Origin: Nitrospira sp.
GTDB taxonomy: Bacteria; Nitrospirota; Nitrospiria; Nitrospirales; Nitrospiraceae
Reading direction: 5' to 3'
Assembly: GCA_029194675.1 (NCBI GenBank)
Contig: JARFXP010000009.1
Location: forward strand, 1 to 57,403
Length of the DNA: 57,403 bases
Below, one piece after another: positions 34,916 to 44,670 of the stretch (position 1 is the first letter of the stretch; each line of letters opens with the position of its first letter). The notes beneath the pieces were generated by a model that had not been told where the DNA came from, searched no databases, and saw only the letters and a program-made list of their open reading frames with translations. The position numbers and the translations under genes are program-made.

Positions 34916-37900
34916 GTCAACCTCTGTGTTAGAACAATCGCATTCGGCACAACGGAAGGGATATAGGCCAACTGTGCAGGTCGAACCTCCCCCTTAACAA
35001 TCGCCGCGACACTCACAGGGATACGTGGTCGCGGACGACCTCCTGTCTTCACTTTCGCTTCCACGACTTTTTGGGCCTCACGGTCGATCTCAGGGAAGGT
35101 CAACGGGCGCCGCAGTCTTCCTTCGCCTTGCATCTGGGGAATACTTTCAAACACATCGACATCGACATATTTCACACCACGTACGTTCTGGATCGTCGTG
35201 ATCACCTCGCTGAGAAATGCGCCTTGGCCCAAGTTGCAGTTAGGAAAACTGAATCGCTTCAGTAAGGCTTTACGGACATCCTGCTGGAGAGTGTCCCATT
35301 GGCGGTCTTTGAGCACAACGATCTGTGCCGATATAATCGGGACAAGTAATTGACGCGTGGCGACAGAAAACTGGTGATGGGGATCGCCGTACTGCCGCAA
35401 TGCAGCGGTCAGATGTTTATAGCGGTCCGATTCTTCGTCAATCGGAACATCATCGATTCCGGCAATCGTGAGATGAATGAATTGTTGCCTTCCATGGCGC
35501 AACAGCTCGGCCCTGGCCTTCCCGATTCCCGGAGAGCTGCGGGCAAAATCTTCATAGTCTTGAACAGACACCACACGATCAAAAGCCATCACCGCTAACG
35601 AGGCATTGTCCCGCATGAGATCAGCGCTTTTGTTTTCGGGATCAGCTCCTCCAGACGCCCGCAGAGGGTTGTCCACGGCTTTCACACCGAGCGGACGTGT
35701 CATGAGAAGTCGAACCCGTTCGGCTTCGACATTCCCAGTATTGCCGATTCCCGCCCGATACTCGGCCTTTACATTCTCTGTACCGGTTGGGAGACGAGCT
35801 CCGTTCTTGCCGTCGCCGAAAATAATGGTCGTCTTCTGTTCTTCATCAGTCTGCACCACAAAGACACGATCACCAGGACCGAGATCCGCGAGATCCGTCA
35901 GACGCGCGACTTCTCGCCAACGAATGCCATTGACGTAAACGCTCAAGGAACTGGCGCTACCCGAAGGGGTGGAGGCTGGCGTATAGGTCAGGGGTTTCTG
36001 AGATAAGGAAAAGCGTTGGAGTGGTTTGCCGGCGTCTCCACTCCCAAGCACTTCTTTGCGAGTCTCACCGTGAGTCGCGCGTACGACATTGCCAGAGATT
36101 TCTACCGTCTCCCGTTTATAGCGAGATTGCAAACCTTTGTCGAACACCAGGGTGGTATGGACCGTATTCCCCGGCGCTGGCACGGGATGTTGTTCCTTCT
36201 CATCGGTCTGAGGCATGGTGGTTTGAGCAGCATTTCCCGATGCTGGTACGAGAGGTTTCTCCTTCTCAACAGTCTTCGGTAACGTCGACCAACCATGGTG
36301 AACGGCAGCCAACCGCACCAGTTCACTTCGTCTCATACCCTTTATCGTTACCCCACCCCGTAGCTCCTTCGCCTGTGCCTCCTCGAGTCCGATCTCATCC
36401 GGAGTTTGACTGATATCTTCCTCTTCCCCAGTCACGATCAGCCAGCGACCGGGCTCCAGTCCCTCCACATAGCCATCGAGTTCAATCCGCTCACTATTTT
36501 CTCCCCCAATCGCAGCGAGGTACGGCTCAGCAGCGAGAGGCAGTTCTTCACTCTGCACATACACAACGGTTTGTCGAATGACATCAAACCCATCGCTGCC
36601 TTGGAACCATGGGCTATCGTTGCCGTCAGGAGTTTTTGGAGGCAGCACAAGCCTGGTGGTTTTTCCAGAAATCCCATATGCAGCTCGAGAAATCCCTGCA
36701 TCGACAGCTGTGGCTTTGGTCACCAGCACACGTTCATGTGGGCTGTATTCAAGTAGCACCCAGCTGTTCGGGGCGATCTTGTCATAACTTGCATCGAGGT
36801 AAAGTGTGTTCCGTGTCTTGTCCTCGTCACCGACTTGCCATTCGCCAAACTTCATCACTTTGGTTTTGTCGTTCAGCTCTTTGGGTTCGAGCGGAGCGCT
36901 ATGGCCAAACAATGACGCCTTCACTCGAAATGCATACACCGTCACCGGGTTTGTCTCTTCGAGACTTGCTCCAGGCAGGCGGTCGGATAAAGCCGTGTCC
37001 ATGTCTAAAGGACTCTTTGCAACCACGTCATAGGCGAGTTCGGAAACCGGACCGTCTGCCCGCTGCCGGTCTAAAGACAAAGGCCGAGAAGCGCCTTCCT
37101 GTGTGGTCAAGTCTCCTCCTTGGTCCTTCTTGGTCCTCTCATTCAACGTCGCAACGAGATTCGTCAACCAATCACGCGTTTCCCCTCCTCGAGTTCCCTT
37201 TACAAAACGCTCAAGGCTAACCGTCTTCTTTGAAATCCGCGCCAGACGTTCCCCAGGAGGCACATTCGCAATCATCTGTTGTTTCAGAGATTCGAGTATC
37301 TCTCGTCTAGTCTTTTCACCTTGGGTTTCTTGTTTGCCTTTCTCAGGAGGTTTCAGGATGAATGGATCAACCGCTTTTTCTACAGCCCTCAATTGGGAAA
37401 TAGGCTGCAGGGCCACCTTGGTTCGCTTCTTGTCGGTTTCCGGGTCGTAAACCACTGCAATGTGACGGTAGTATTGCTTGGCTGGATTGGGGAAGACGAA
37501 CAGCAAGAGATCGTTGGCTTTCAACCCAGTAGCGATACCATCGAAATACAAGGTCTCCAGCGTTTCCGCATTCTCAGGAGTGATTCTTTGTGGGCGAGTC
37601 AGACGTGGCTTCAACTTGTTCCAACTGGCTCGTGCTTCGAGCTCCTCTGCCGTTTCAAACGATTGCGGCAGCTCTCCGGGGCCCGGAATGGTTTGCACAC
37701 GCGCGCCGACAGGAATGGTGACGGGAGACTCCTTCTTCGACGAGAGGGCTCGCCCCTGATCGGGCTGGGATGACACGTTGTTTTCAACTGTATACGCAAG
37801 ATACACGCTCGCTGCCACACCAGGACTTGACACGTACCCCACGAGTCTAGCCAGTTCTACAAGAGAGCGGTCTTCTCTGGCTGTTCGTATGTACCCTTCG

Positions 37901-38166
37901 TTGGCAATTCGCTCTTGATAGAAGGTCAGGACGTCGGCGACGGTCGCCCAAGCGTTGAGAAGCGCAATGGCCGGATCGTCACTGGTGTCTGAGGTCAGTC
38001 TTCCGAGTAGAGGGAACCCCCGACGAGAGAGCGCGGCTTTCATGCTCGCAAGAAACGCCGAGTGCGTACCAACTCGATACCGCAGGCTGTCCAATCCCGA
38101 CCGGTTGCTCACAGAGAGTGGGGTCAATGTCTCGGCAGGTTCCCAACCCTGTCTGGGTTCTGTCAT
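34912..38166 (-). CDS. Large baseplate J-like protein (Afp12-like)
   Basis: 1084-residue baseplate wedge component. Motifs: DDPAIALLNAWATVADVLTFYQERIANEGYIRTA near residue 64, the hallmark of putative baseplate assembly proteins in eCIS, and in the C-terminal half VQTDEEQKTTIIFGDGKNGARLP, AEYRAGIGNTGNVEAERV and ASGGADPENKSADLMRDNA, which belong to the J domain. An imperfect 22-residue tandem duplication (bases 36151-36216 and 36217-36282) adds a Pro/Lys-rich insert. It overlaps both neighbours by ATGA, so the baseplate genes are translated as a block. Confidence 0.88.
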   Translation of the reverse strand: MTEPRQGWEPAETLTPLSVSNRSGLDSLRYRVGTHSAFLASMKAALSRRGFPLLGRLTSDTSDDPAIALLNAWATVADVLTFYQERIANEGYIRTAREDRSLVELARLVGYVSSPGVAASVYLAYTVENNVSSQPDQGRALSSKKESPVTIPVGARVQTIPGPGELPQSFETAEELEARASWNKLKPRLTRPQRITPENAETLETLYFDGIATGLKANDLLLFVFPNPAKQYYRHIAVVYDPETDKKRTKVALQPISQLRAVEKAVDPFILKPPEKGKQETQGEKTRREILESLKQQMIANVPPGERLARISKKTVSLERFVKGTRGGETRDWLTNLVATLNERTKKDQGGDLTTQEGASRPLSLDRQRADGPVSELAYDVVAKSPLDMDTALSDRLPGASLEETNPVTVYAFRVKASLFGHSAPLEPKELNDKTKVMKFGEWQVGDEDKTRNTLYLDASYDKIAPNSWVLLEYSPHERVLVTKATAVDAGISRAAYGISGKTTRLVLPPKTPDGNDSPWFQGSDGFDVIRQTVVYVQSEELPLAAEPYLAAIGGENSERIELDGYVEGLEPGRWLIVTGEEEDISQTPDEIGLEEAQAKELRGGVTIKGMRRSELVRLAAVHHGWSTLPKTVEKEKPLVPASGNAAQTTMPQTDEKEQHPVPAPGNTVHTTLVFDKGLQSRYKRETVEISGNVVRATHGETRKEVLGSGDAGKPLQRFSLSQKPLTYTPASTPSGSASSLSVYVNGIRWREVARLTDLADLGPGDRVFVVQTDEEQKTTIIFGDGKNGARLPTGTENVKAEYRAGIGNTGNVEAERVRLLMTRPLGVKAVDNPLRASGGADPENKSADLMRDNASLAVMAFDRVVSVQDYEDFARSSPGIGKARAELLRHGRQQFIHLTIAGIDDVPIDEESDRYKHLTAALRQYGDPHHQFSVATRQLLVPIISAQIVVLKDRQWDTLQQDVRKALLKRFSFPNCNLGQGAFLSEVITTIQNVRGVKYVDVDVFESIPQMQGEGRLRRPLTFPEIDREAQKVVEAKVKTGGRPRPRIPVSVAAIVKGEVRPAQLAYIPSVVPNAIVLTQRLT
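36151..36282 (-). repeat. 66-bp in-frame imperfect tandem duplication
   Basis: Two adjacent 66-base units encode 22-residue repeats of the type EKEKPLVPASGN and EKEQHPVPAPGN within the 1084-residue baseplate protein. The exact multiple of three keeps the frame open. Confidence 0.7.
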
Positions 38167-41150
38167 CGTCCACCTGTAATCGTCAATGCCAGTTTTCCAA
38201 GCTCAGGACGATTTGGATCATTATCTAAACGAGCGATTTCGAAGGGCCCAATCCGTAACATCCCATCTTCGATCTCCTTGGCTGGCGGGTGAAACAAGCG
38301 GCACAGTCGTGTGACTTCGACGCTGAGGACACCGGGCACGGCTTGCGCTGTAGCAACGAGGCGGCTGAGATAGAGACTGTCACCGAACGTGAGAAGATCA
38401 GGATGGAACAATCCCTTTCGCCCGTCAGGAAGTGTTGCATTCCCGAGGACAGCGCGTAGTTCTTCGGCAACATGGTCGCGCAATTGATGCTGACGAATCG
38501 TCACGGTCAGCGCAATGTCTAACGGCACATAGCGGGCGGGAAGCACGACGACCTGATGACCGATGCGTCGATAAGCGTACAGATCTCTGGCTAGTTCATC
38601 GCGTAGCCCATCCTCAAGAACAAAGCCGTGCAGCGGGTCGATAAACACGCGCACTTCATACCAACCATGCGCCCAGCGGAGTTCAGCTGCCGCGCGCTGT
38701 ACCTTCTCGTTCCGTTCCGCGAAGCGAGCATAATCTTCGGCAACCACCGCTCGCTCAAGCTGAGATCGAAGGCTTGCCGGTGCCTTGAGTTTGGCCGTGG
38801 CAATCGGTTCAGGGTCGGAGCCTCCCTGTGCCGGAAGAGGATTTCGTACCCGGAGAACCCTCGAGTCAGAGACAGAGGTGGAACGATACACCAGATGAGA
38901 AATCGCTTCGGCGACAACATTCCCTTTCGTTCCATTTCCGACTCTATAGGTTGCCCTCAGGGCAACACCCGGTTGCACCGGCCGGCCGAGATCGCCATTG
39001 CCGAAGCGTAGATGGGCGATCCCTCCGTCATCGACCTCCGCCACGACATGTCGATTCTCTCGACCACTGTTCAGCAAGTCTCGTCGTGGCCCCCACTCCT
39101 TCCCATCTTGCCTCGTTCCATCCTGCTTCCTCTCTTCTTGTTCCTTCCCTTCCTGCTCCTCTTTAACGGTAAGGCACGGCAGTGCCTCAGCTACGTCTTG
39201 CCGTATCGCCTGCTGTACCGATCCGTACAAAAGAGGATTCGTCGGTTTCAGCCGCTCTCCATATTCCTGACCAAACAACGTTCCCACTTCTTGGGCATCA
39301 CGATCAGTCAAACAGTATCCAGAGTACGCACGTTCACGCAGAGAGGTGAGACGACGTATTTTGCGCGCGAACAGAGATCGCTGTGAGAACACAACTCCGC
39401 GAGATGTGGCGGGCAGCAGCAGCCGTCCCTCGAGAAGGAGCAACCTCTTCAATGCTTTGCTCGGGTTCTGTGTGGCCCGTTGGTCCTCTCGGATTTCAAA
39501 ACGAGCAAGGACTTCCTTCCCGAAAATGGTGCTCAGTGTCTCATACTCATCGTCCGATAGACGGGCTGCAGGATTTGTCTCTTCCCGCTTCTCCACAGCC
39601 CGCCAAATTTCAACGACCTGGAGGCGGATATCGCGGATGATTTGATCAAGAACCTGAGCTTGCCGTCGGGCGATCATTCTTCTCTCGGGGTACGGAACGC
39701 GCTGAGTGACGGGACCCTGTGTAAGCACAGGATAAAACGGCGCCGCTTGCAGCACCCTGTCAGCCGGCTGTCCTTCACCTTCACATTCTGTCGGTTCTTC
39801 CTGTGGCGCTACCATCCAAGGTTCCTTCTCTGTGACAGTACGCCCGTGGTCCACGAGCACGACATTGCCTCGGGCGATAGTGATGTCCTCGATATAATTG
39901 CAATCCGGGGCCTGACCAATTGCCGAAATTACGAGAGGAAAGGGCAGGGCGTCCTCACGATCCCATTCAATATGGACCACCGGCTGAGCATGCAGTTCAT
40001 CACAACCAGGCGTCACCTTTGTCAACCGAACCGCGCGCCGATGCCTGGGATCCGCGTCGGCCGCTACACCCGTCCGGGGCCCTAAGACTTCCTCAAAGAT
40101 CAGCACATCGCCCGCACGAAGTCGGCTCAGTGCTCGTTCACCACCCTGCTCGTCGTCGCGAAGAGTTGCCGACGTCGCGCCTTCAGGCAAGACACAACCC
40201 CTGTTATCCCAGGTATAAAAGCTGATCCGGTTGTGCGCTGCGTACAAGTTTATTGGCCGATCCTCGATCGGTTCAAACACTTCGTATTGGCTTGAGGGCA
40301 CCTCTCCCATATCTCTTCCGGGCATGACGGTATCGCGGCTGGTCATGGTCTGATTCGTGTCCGAAACAAAATAGACATCTGTGGGCTCGAGCGTCATATC
40401 GCCTGCCGTTTCAATACAAACCCAGGCGCGGGCGTTGCATCCATCGTGCAGCGAATAATCGATCAGCCGCAGGTGCCGGCGCACGGAAATGCGCTGCCGG
40501 GCTGTGTTGAGATAGGCTTCGGTGGCGACGGCATCTTGGTAGTAGCTCAGTTGATCGCCGATATAGGCCAGCACCTCAACAAGGGTCAGTCCCAAGTCGG
40601 GAACATGCCGCTCTTGCCATGCCGGCGCAACGATCGCAAGACGATCAAGAATCAGTTGGCGAAAACTCGCGTAGTCCTTGGCGAGGTAGTTGATCTCCGG
40701 TTCATCACGAGAGACCGGGGCTGCTTGGCTGGGAGGATACACTGAACTGGTCGGCGCCGCTCCGTAAAAGGTGAAGTCCACTGTGGCATATCGAGCATCA
40801 AATCCTTTCAGTGGTTCCGTCCCGGGTCGGTTATACTCATCTGCTTCAACGACATGCAGCGTGTACGTGGAGGAGTCTCCCCGCATATTGGAGAAAACCC
40901 GCAAGACATCATCGCTCTTTTGGTCTTGGGTACGGACAGGCTCAACGTGCGTGACGACAATATTCTTGATGCGCACTCCCCCATCAATACGAATATTGGA
41001 GGCGGATACGTCACCAGTCAGCTTTCCTAAGAGATAGACGTCGAGCACACGACCGTCGTTGCTCACCTCGACATAATCCAGCCCATTGAGATCCGCCTGG
41101 CGCACCTCTTCACGCCGGCGGTCGTCGTGACATATCACTCCGGACTCCAC
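38163..41150 (-). CDS. Large baseplate J-like protein (Afp11-like)
   Basis: 995 residues. Seen: EINYLAKDYASFRQLILDRLAIVAP followed by WQERHVPDLGLTLVEVLAYIGDQLSYYQDAVATEAYLNTAR, diagnostic of the eCIS putative baseplate assembly family; later IAHLRFGNGDLGRPVQPG, YRVGNGTKGNVVAEAI and PLPAQGGSDPEPI give the J-type core. A Lys/Glu-rich insert (KEEQEGKEQEERKQDGTRQ) lies near residue 680. It pairs with the following 1084-residue protein, as Afp11/Afp12 do in the wedge. Four-base overlap with the next gene; three-base gap from the gp25 gene. Confidence 0.88.
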   Translation of the reverse strand: MESGVICHDDRRREEVRQADLNGLDYVEVSNDGRVLDVYLLGKLTGDVSASNIRIDGGVRIKNIVVTHVEPVRTQDQKSDDVLRVFSNMRGDSSTYTLHVVEADEYNRPGTEPLKGFDARYATVDFTFYGAAPTSSVYPPSQAAPVSRDEPEINYLAKDYASFRQLILDRLAIVAPAWQERHVPDLGLTLVEVLAYIGDQLSYYQDAVATEAYLNTARQRISVRRHLRLIDYSLHDGCNARAWVCIETAGDMTLEPTDVYFVSDTNQTMTSRDTVMPGRDMGEVPSSQYEVFEPIEDRPINLYAAHNRISFYTWDNRGCVLPEGATSATLRDDEQGGERALSRLRAGDVLIFEEVLGPRTGVAADADPRHRRAVRLTKVTPGCDELHAQPVVHIEWDREDALPFPLVISAIGQAPDCNYIEDITIARGNVVLVDHGRTVTEKEPWMVAPQEEPTECEGEGQPADRVLQAAPFYPVLTQGPVTQRVPYPERRMIARRQAQVLDQIIRDIRLQVVEIWRAVEKREETNPAARLSDDEYETLSTIFGKEVLARFEIREDQRATQNPSKALKRLLLLEGRLLLPATSRGVVFSQRSLFARKIRRLTSLRERAYSGYCLTDRDAQEVGTLFGQEYGERLKPTNPLLYGSVQQAIRQDVAEALPCLTVKEEQEGKEQEERKQDGTRQDGKEWGPRRDLLNSGRENRHVVAEVDDGGIAHLRFGNGDLGRPVQPGVALRATYRVGNGTKGNVVAEAISHLVYRSTSVSDSRVLRVRNPLPAQGGSDPEPIATAKLKAPASLRSQLERAVVAEDYARFAERNEKVQRAAAELRWAHGWYEVRVFIDPLHGFVLEDGLRDELARDLYAYRRIGHQVVVLPARYVPLDIALTVTIRQHQLRDHVAEELRAVLGNATLPDGRKGLFHPDLLTFGDSLYLSRLVATAQAVPGVLSVEVTRLCRLFHPPAKEIEDGMLRIGPFEIARLDNDPNRPELGKLALTITGGR

Positions 41151-41153
41151 GAG

Positions 41154-41513
41154 CTACACCTTTCGTAAAAACTGAGTCGTACGGCGATCATTCGTCCGCC
41201 GCACCAGGTACTGAATAAGGATAGTAAGCCTGCCTTCGTCGTTGTTCGTCACTTCCAGCCGTTCGACCGCAATGAGATCGCCGAGCCACCGTTGCAAGCC
41301 CGCCTGAACGGTAAATTGAAGGGCTGTGGCAAGTTCGGAACTGTTCGGCGTGAAGATCATCTGCAGCAGGCCACTGCCGAAATCCGGCCGGTTGACCCGC
41401 TCGCCGGGGTTGGTGAAGAGAAACTCTTCAATCATGTCCCGGATGTGGTCCGCTTCCCCGGTCGTTGCCGTGCGACCCACGCGATCGAAATGAAAGGGAT
41501 AGTCGATATTCAT
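41154..41513 (-). CDS. Baseplate wedge protein, gp25/GPW family (Afp9-like)
   Basis: 119 residues with the gp25 signature: an N-terminal PFHFDRVGRTATTGEADHIRDMIEEFLFTNPGERVNRPDFGSGL, where the EFLFTNPGERxxRPdFG stretch is the most conserved part, and a C-terminal sheet ERLEVTNNDEGRLTILIQYLV. It joins baseplate to sheath in contractile tails. It overlaps the PAAR-like stop by one base (TAATG). Confidence 0.95.
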   Translation of the reverse strand: MNIDYPFHFDRVGRTATTGEADHIRDMIEEFLFTNPGERVNRPDFGSGLLQMIFTPNSSELATALQFTVQAGLQRWLGDLIAVERLEVTNNDEGRLTILIQYLVRRTNDRRTTQFLRKV

Positions 41514-41833
41514 TAATTCCCCCTGACCCGCATCTGCGTCGTGACGATGTTCACCCCTGTCCCATTCGGTGCGCAGATCGCCTGGCTATCTTGCAACAAC
41601 ACCGGAATCCCCCCGGCCTTGATGCGTAATGCCGCCGTCACCCACTGGGCCGTGACGCAGGGCACCGGCGACCCGCTGACATTAAACGGGCATCCAACCA
41701 CCGTATGAGGGGTGGACTGGGTGACCACCATCTGTCCACTAACCTTCACCCGAGGGTTGGGAGCTGTCGCTTGGGCTTGCCCCGCATGGAGACAGAGCAC
41801 CGTGGCACCCATATGCAGGAGATACCCTGGCAT
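41513..41833 (-). CDS. PAAR-like spike tip protein
   Basis: 106 residues of the eCIS tip family: MPGYLLHMGATVLCLHAGQAQ at the start, VKVSGQMVVTQSTPHTVVGCPF, PCVTAQWVTAALRIKAGGIPVLLQDSQAIC and a closing QMRVRG strand. Cys and His residues (LHAG, GCPF, PCVTAQW, AICAPNG) are in positions that suit a metal at the cone tip, as in PAAR proteins. It overlaps both neighbours by one base. Confidence 0.9.
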   Translation of the reverse strand: MPGYLLHMGATVLCLHAGQAQATAPNPRVKVSGQMVVTQSTPHTVVGCPFNVSGSPVPCVTAQWVTAALRIKAGGIPVLLQDSQAICAPNGTGVNIVTTQMRVRGN

Positions 41834-42330
41834 TACGTCACCTCCAAGGCCCCGCCGTTAACGGACACCTGTGGACCGGTGAGCTTGATGCTGGCATTCT
41901 GGCCGTTGGTGATTTCGATCCCCGTCACATTCATCACGATCTTCATGCCCGCAGTCGTCTCAATGGTGACGCCCCCCGCACCGGTTACATCGTTCAGCGT
42001 CATCGTCGCGACATCGGTCTTGAGCACCTTCATCTCGGCCACCGCAGGCGAGGCCGGCAACTCCCCCTGCGCCCAGAAACAGCCGGTCCAGATGGGATAG
42101 TCCGGATCGCCATGCTCAAACTCGATCCAGACGGACGCATCAGTGGGCGGAATAAGGAACAAGCCCACGTTCTTCCCGGCATAGGGTAAGGCAGGAAGGG
42201 CCCACCCGCTTTCCTGTTCACCGAACACATCCTGCACCTTCGCTCGAATCCGTCCCAGCATCAGCGGATCGCGGTTGTCGGACACCACGCCTCGAAACTT
42301 TCCGTAAAACGGCGGACCCTGGCCGTTCAT
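41833..42330 (-). CDS. Baseplate spike protein, gp5/gpV-like OB-fold
   Basis: 165 residues: OB-fold N-terminal region with GKFRGVVSDNRDPLMLGRIRAKVQDVFGEQESGWALPALPYAGKNVGLFLIPP and VWIEFEHGDPDYPIWTGCFW, then a repetitive strand region (VTIETTAGMKIVMNVTGIEITNGQNASIKL) that would form a triple-stranded beta-helix spike. In Afp/PVC the hub and this domain are fused (Afp8); here they are separate genes. Four-base overlap with the hub gene stop. Confidence 0.9.
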   Translation of the reverse strand: MNGQGPPFYGKFRGVVSDNRDPLMLGRIRAKVQDVFGEQESGWALPALPYAGKNVGLFLIPPTDASVWIEFEHGDPDYPIWTGCFWAQGELPASPAVAEMKVLKTDVATMTLNDVTGAGGVTIETTAGMKIVMNVTGIEITNGQNASIKLTGPQVSVNGGALEVT

Positions 42331-43442
42331 GGCACCACCACCGGCGTCAAGGCACCGCGTCCTTCACGCCGAAGCGAAAAGCTCTGCTTGTATTCCCCGC
42401 GCTTGACGCGATGCGTGACTTCCTGCACGTAATAGGTGCCGTCGTAGCTTTGTCCCACACCACGAACCCCAACCAATCGGCGTGACCGCAAAGCGCGTCC
42501 ATAGCGCACGGCGTCCACTTCTCCCGTGGCAGTCACTGCATCCGAAGACTGACTCGCTGAGGACAGGCCCCGTAGCGCCGCCTGAATAGGATTGAGGTTC
42601 GCCGTATTCCTGGGCAACGTCTTTCGCAACGAACTTGCCGGTTGCCGAGCCAAGGGAGGATGCAACCCGCTTGGCAAGGGAATCGCGATCGGTCGCTTGG
42701 TGAACGGCTCAAGAATAGTGACTTGTGGTTCAGCCGGGCCCAGGGCATCGAAGCTGAACGTCATCGGTTGATCCACATTGGTATCGGCCCCCATATTCAT
42801 CGTGAGCGCCGGTTGCGGTAGCCCCAACCGATTATCGAGACCCCAATAGGCGTCATTGACGCCGGGGATCATGGTCGGCTCAATGTAAAACACAAAGCCG
42901 TTGCGGCGAGCGAGTTCTCGGATGAAATCAAGATCGCTCCCCTGTTGCGAGGGAATCCGATCAACCTGAATCGGCACATCGGTCGTCGGCGTCACGCGAG
43001 GCACCAGACCCAGCGTCGCATAATTTGCGATCAGCTTGTTGACGATGACCCAATCGGCCTGGTTGGGAAATGTTTCGCTCTTCTCCTCCAGACTGAGTTT
43101 CAGGCTGATATCCTTCCCGAACACAGTCAAGGTGGACTCCACCGGCCTATTGCTGGGGGCTATCTGGTGATTGGTGATGATGCCGTCAATCAACACTTGA
43201 GGCAGCACCCCGATAAACACCATAATAATGACTCGGCTCGGCGGATCGAGCAGCCCCGTGAGCAAGAGCCCATAATCGAGGATCGTCTCCTTCCCCAGAC
43301 TGAACGTCAGCTTGAACCCATCGAAATCTTGATCCCGATTCGTGACTTCCACGTCGGTCAGTGCCTCCATCACCGGATAGGGTGCCGGGATCGGCACCGT
43401 CGGGCCGATGAGCAATTGCAGACGGACACCAAGGCTCGGCAT
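42327..43442 (-). CDS. gpD-like hub protein
   Basis: 371 residues of the late-control gpD/gp27-like hub that joins tube and spike. Seen: DVEVTNRDQDFDGFKLTFSLG, VFGKDISLKLSLEEKSETFPNQADWVIVNKLIANYATLGLVPRV, and SDLDFIRELARRNGFVFYIEP, all characteristic of the family; the C terminus has GQSYDGTYYVQEVTHRVKRGEYKQSFSLRREG. The start is ATG 43442, which is the homology start; the frame stays open back to 43763 only because it overlaps the LysM gene in another frame. Two bases separate it from the LysM stop. Confidence 0.92.
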   Translation of the reverse strand: MPSLGVRLQLLIGPTVPIPAPYPVMEALTDVEVTNRDQDFDGFKLTFSLGKETILDYGLLLTGLLDPPSRVIIMVFIGVLPQVLIDGIITNHQIAPSNRPVESTLTVFGKDISLKLSLEEKSETFPNQADWVIVNKLIANYATLGLVPRVTPTTDVPIQVDRIPSQQGSDLDFIRELARRNGFVFYIEPTMIPGVNDAYWGLDNRLGLPQPALTMNMGADTNVDQPMTFSFDALGPAEPQVTILEPFTKRPIAIPLPSGLHPPLARQPASSLRKTLPRNTANLNPIQAALRGLSSASQSSDAVTATGEVDAVRYGRALRSRRLVGVRGVGQSYDGTYYVQEVTHRVKRGEYKQSFSLRREGRGALTPVVVP

Positions 43443-43444
43443 GG

Positions 43445-43747
43445 CTAAATGGCTCCCCCTTGAGGAAACGTGATCTGCAACCGGCGACCGATCGTGCTGG
43501 TCAATTCCTCCGACCGCATCGCATTGTTGGCATCGCACAGGCGCCAGAACTGCTCGGGATCGCCGAGATACCGCGCCGTGATATTGTCGAGGCGTTCCCC
43601 TTGCGTGACGACATGTTCTGCCACGACCGGCGTATTCGGGCTGACAGCTGGCACAAAACGGCGTCGCAGATACGCAATCTCCTTCCCATCCGCCGGTTCG
43701 TATTTGGCGATTTCGATGCCGTGGTAGCGACTGGTGGGAGGAAACAT
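43445..43747 (-). CDS. LysM domain tail adaptor (gpX-like)
   Basis: 100 residues with one LysM module in the C-terminal half: HVVTQGERLDNITARYLGDPEQFWRLCDANNAMRSEEL, ending in LQITFPQ. Such proteins connect the tube initiator and hub in contractile tails (P2 gpX, Afp7 C-terminal part). It starts eight bases after the CIS tube-protein stop and ends two bases before the hub start. Confidence 0.92.
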   Translation of the reverse strand: MFPPTSRYHGIEIAKYEPADGKEIAYLRRRFVPAVSPNTPVVAEHVVTQGERLDNITARYLGDPEQFWRLCDANNAMRSEELTSTIGRRLQITFPQGGAI

Positions 43748-43755
43748 CGGTCACC

Positions 43756-44412
43756 TCACCCAAGCTTCAACGATGTTGTAAGATTCTGGGCACTGTTCAC
43801 CACATTGGTAGTCGCCATGACTTCCTTCGCAATCTGATGCGCCAGGAAGAGCGAGTACCCGGGGTTCGAGATCTTCAGATCCACGTAACTCAGCACCGTC
43901 AACGTCAAGTCGACCTTGGCCCGGATGGGGTTGAGTAAGGGATCATATGCCTCTTCCGTAATGCTGAAGCCGGTGACACGCACAGGCAGCACGCGCGTCG
44001 CCCCCCACACAAACAACGTCAACGGAGCTTCCGGCGGAACGATCTCGATGTTGCCGGCCTGAGCCAGGAGTGAATTGGAAATGACGGTGGCACTCTTGGG
44101 GTACAGCAGCATCTCCAGCGCTGCAAGCGGGGGCGAGATCCCTGACACAAGCGCGATCGGATTGGCCTGTTCAAGTTGGTCCGTCGCATCCACCTCGATA
44201 TTCAGCGTGATCGTTTCCTTGGGAGGACCGGTCAGCCGAAACGCTTCCGATCGGTCGCTCGTCTCTCCGCCACCAGTTGAGCGCGCCTCCAGCCGGCGGG
44301 TCAGGGAGTCCGGGTTGTATTGAAACACCACCACGCTGGCGAGTGGATTAACGGCATCGACGCCGACAATCGCGCCTTTCATTAAGCGAGGAGAGTTGGG
44401 AAAACTGGTCAT
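43756..44412 (-). CDS. CIS tube-initiator protein (Afp7 N-terminal domain-like)
   Basis: 218 residues. VVFQYNPDSLTRRLEARS followed by a central LTGPPKETITLNIEVDATDQLEQ matches the CIS tube-protein family that sits between the tube and hub. LFVWGATRVLPVRVTGFSITEEAYDPLLNPIRAKVDLTLTVL is the conserved C-terminal sheet. In Afp/PVC this domain is fused to LysM; here LysM is the next gene. It is the first gene of the second structural block; GAGGG precedes the ATG. The plus-strand toxin-antitoxin pair lies immediately upstream. Confidence 0.9.
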   Translation of the reverse strand: MTSFPNSPRLMKGAIVGVDAVNPLASVVVFQYNPDSLTRRLEARSTGGGETSDRSEAFRLTGPPKETITLNIEVDATDQLEQANPIALVSGISPPLAALEMLLYPKSATVISNSLLAQAGNIEIVPPEAPLTLFVWGATRVLPVRVTGFSITEEAYDPLLNPIRAKVDLTLTVLSYVDLKISNPGYSLFLAHQIAKEVMATTNVVNSAQNLTTSLKLG

Positions 44413-44670
44413 CTGTCCCTCATTTCACTATCTGTTATCTCACTTCTCCGATTCTGCCCCCACCCTTCCCACCCGATCCCACCCATACACGCGGGACATT
44501 GCCCACCTGGTTGAGCCGCTGCGCCGTTTCGGAATAGATCATCACGGCGCGGCATTGAGGAGTTGGGGCAACCGGGACCTGTGCTCCTGCGCATCGCGCA
44601 TTCGTTCCGTAACATTGACCGGCCTCGCCGCCTCGGTTATGCTAGGTTCTTTCATCAGGTTGACCTCATC

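Noticed and set aside
42327..43763. N-terminal extension of the hub gene to 43763
   Set aside because: Residues before 43442 are the LysM gene read in another frame; homology to gpD-like hubs begins at the ATG at 43442.
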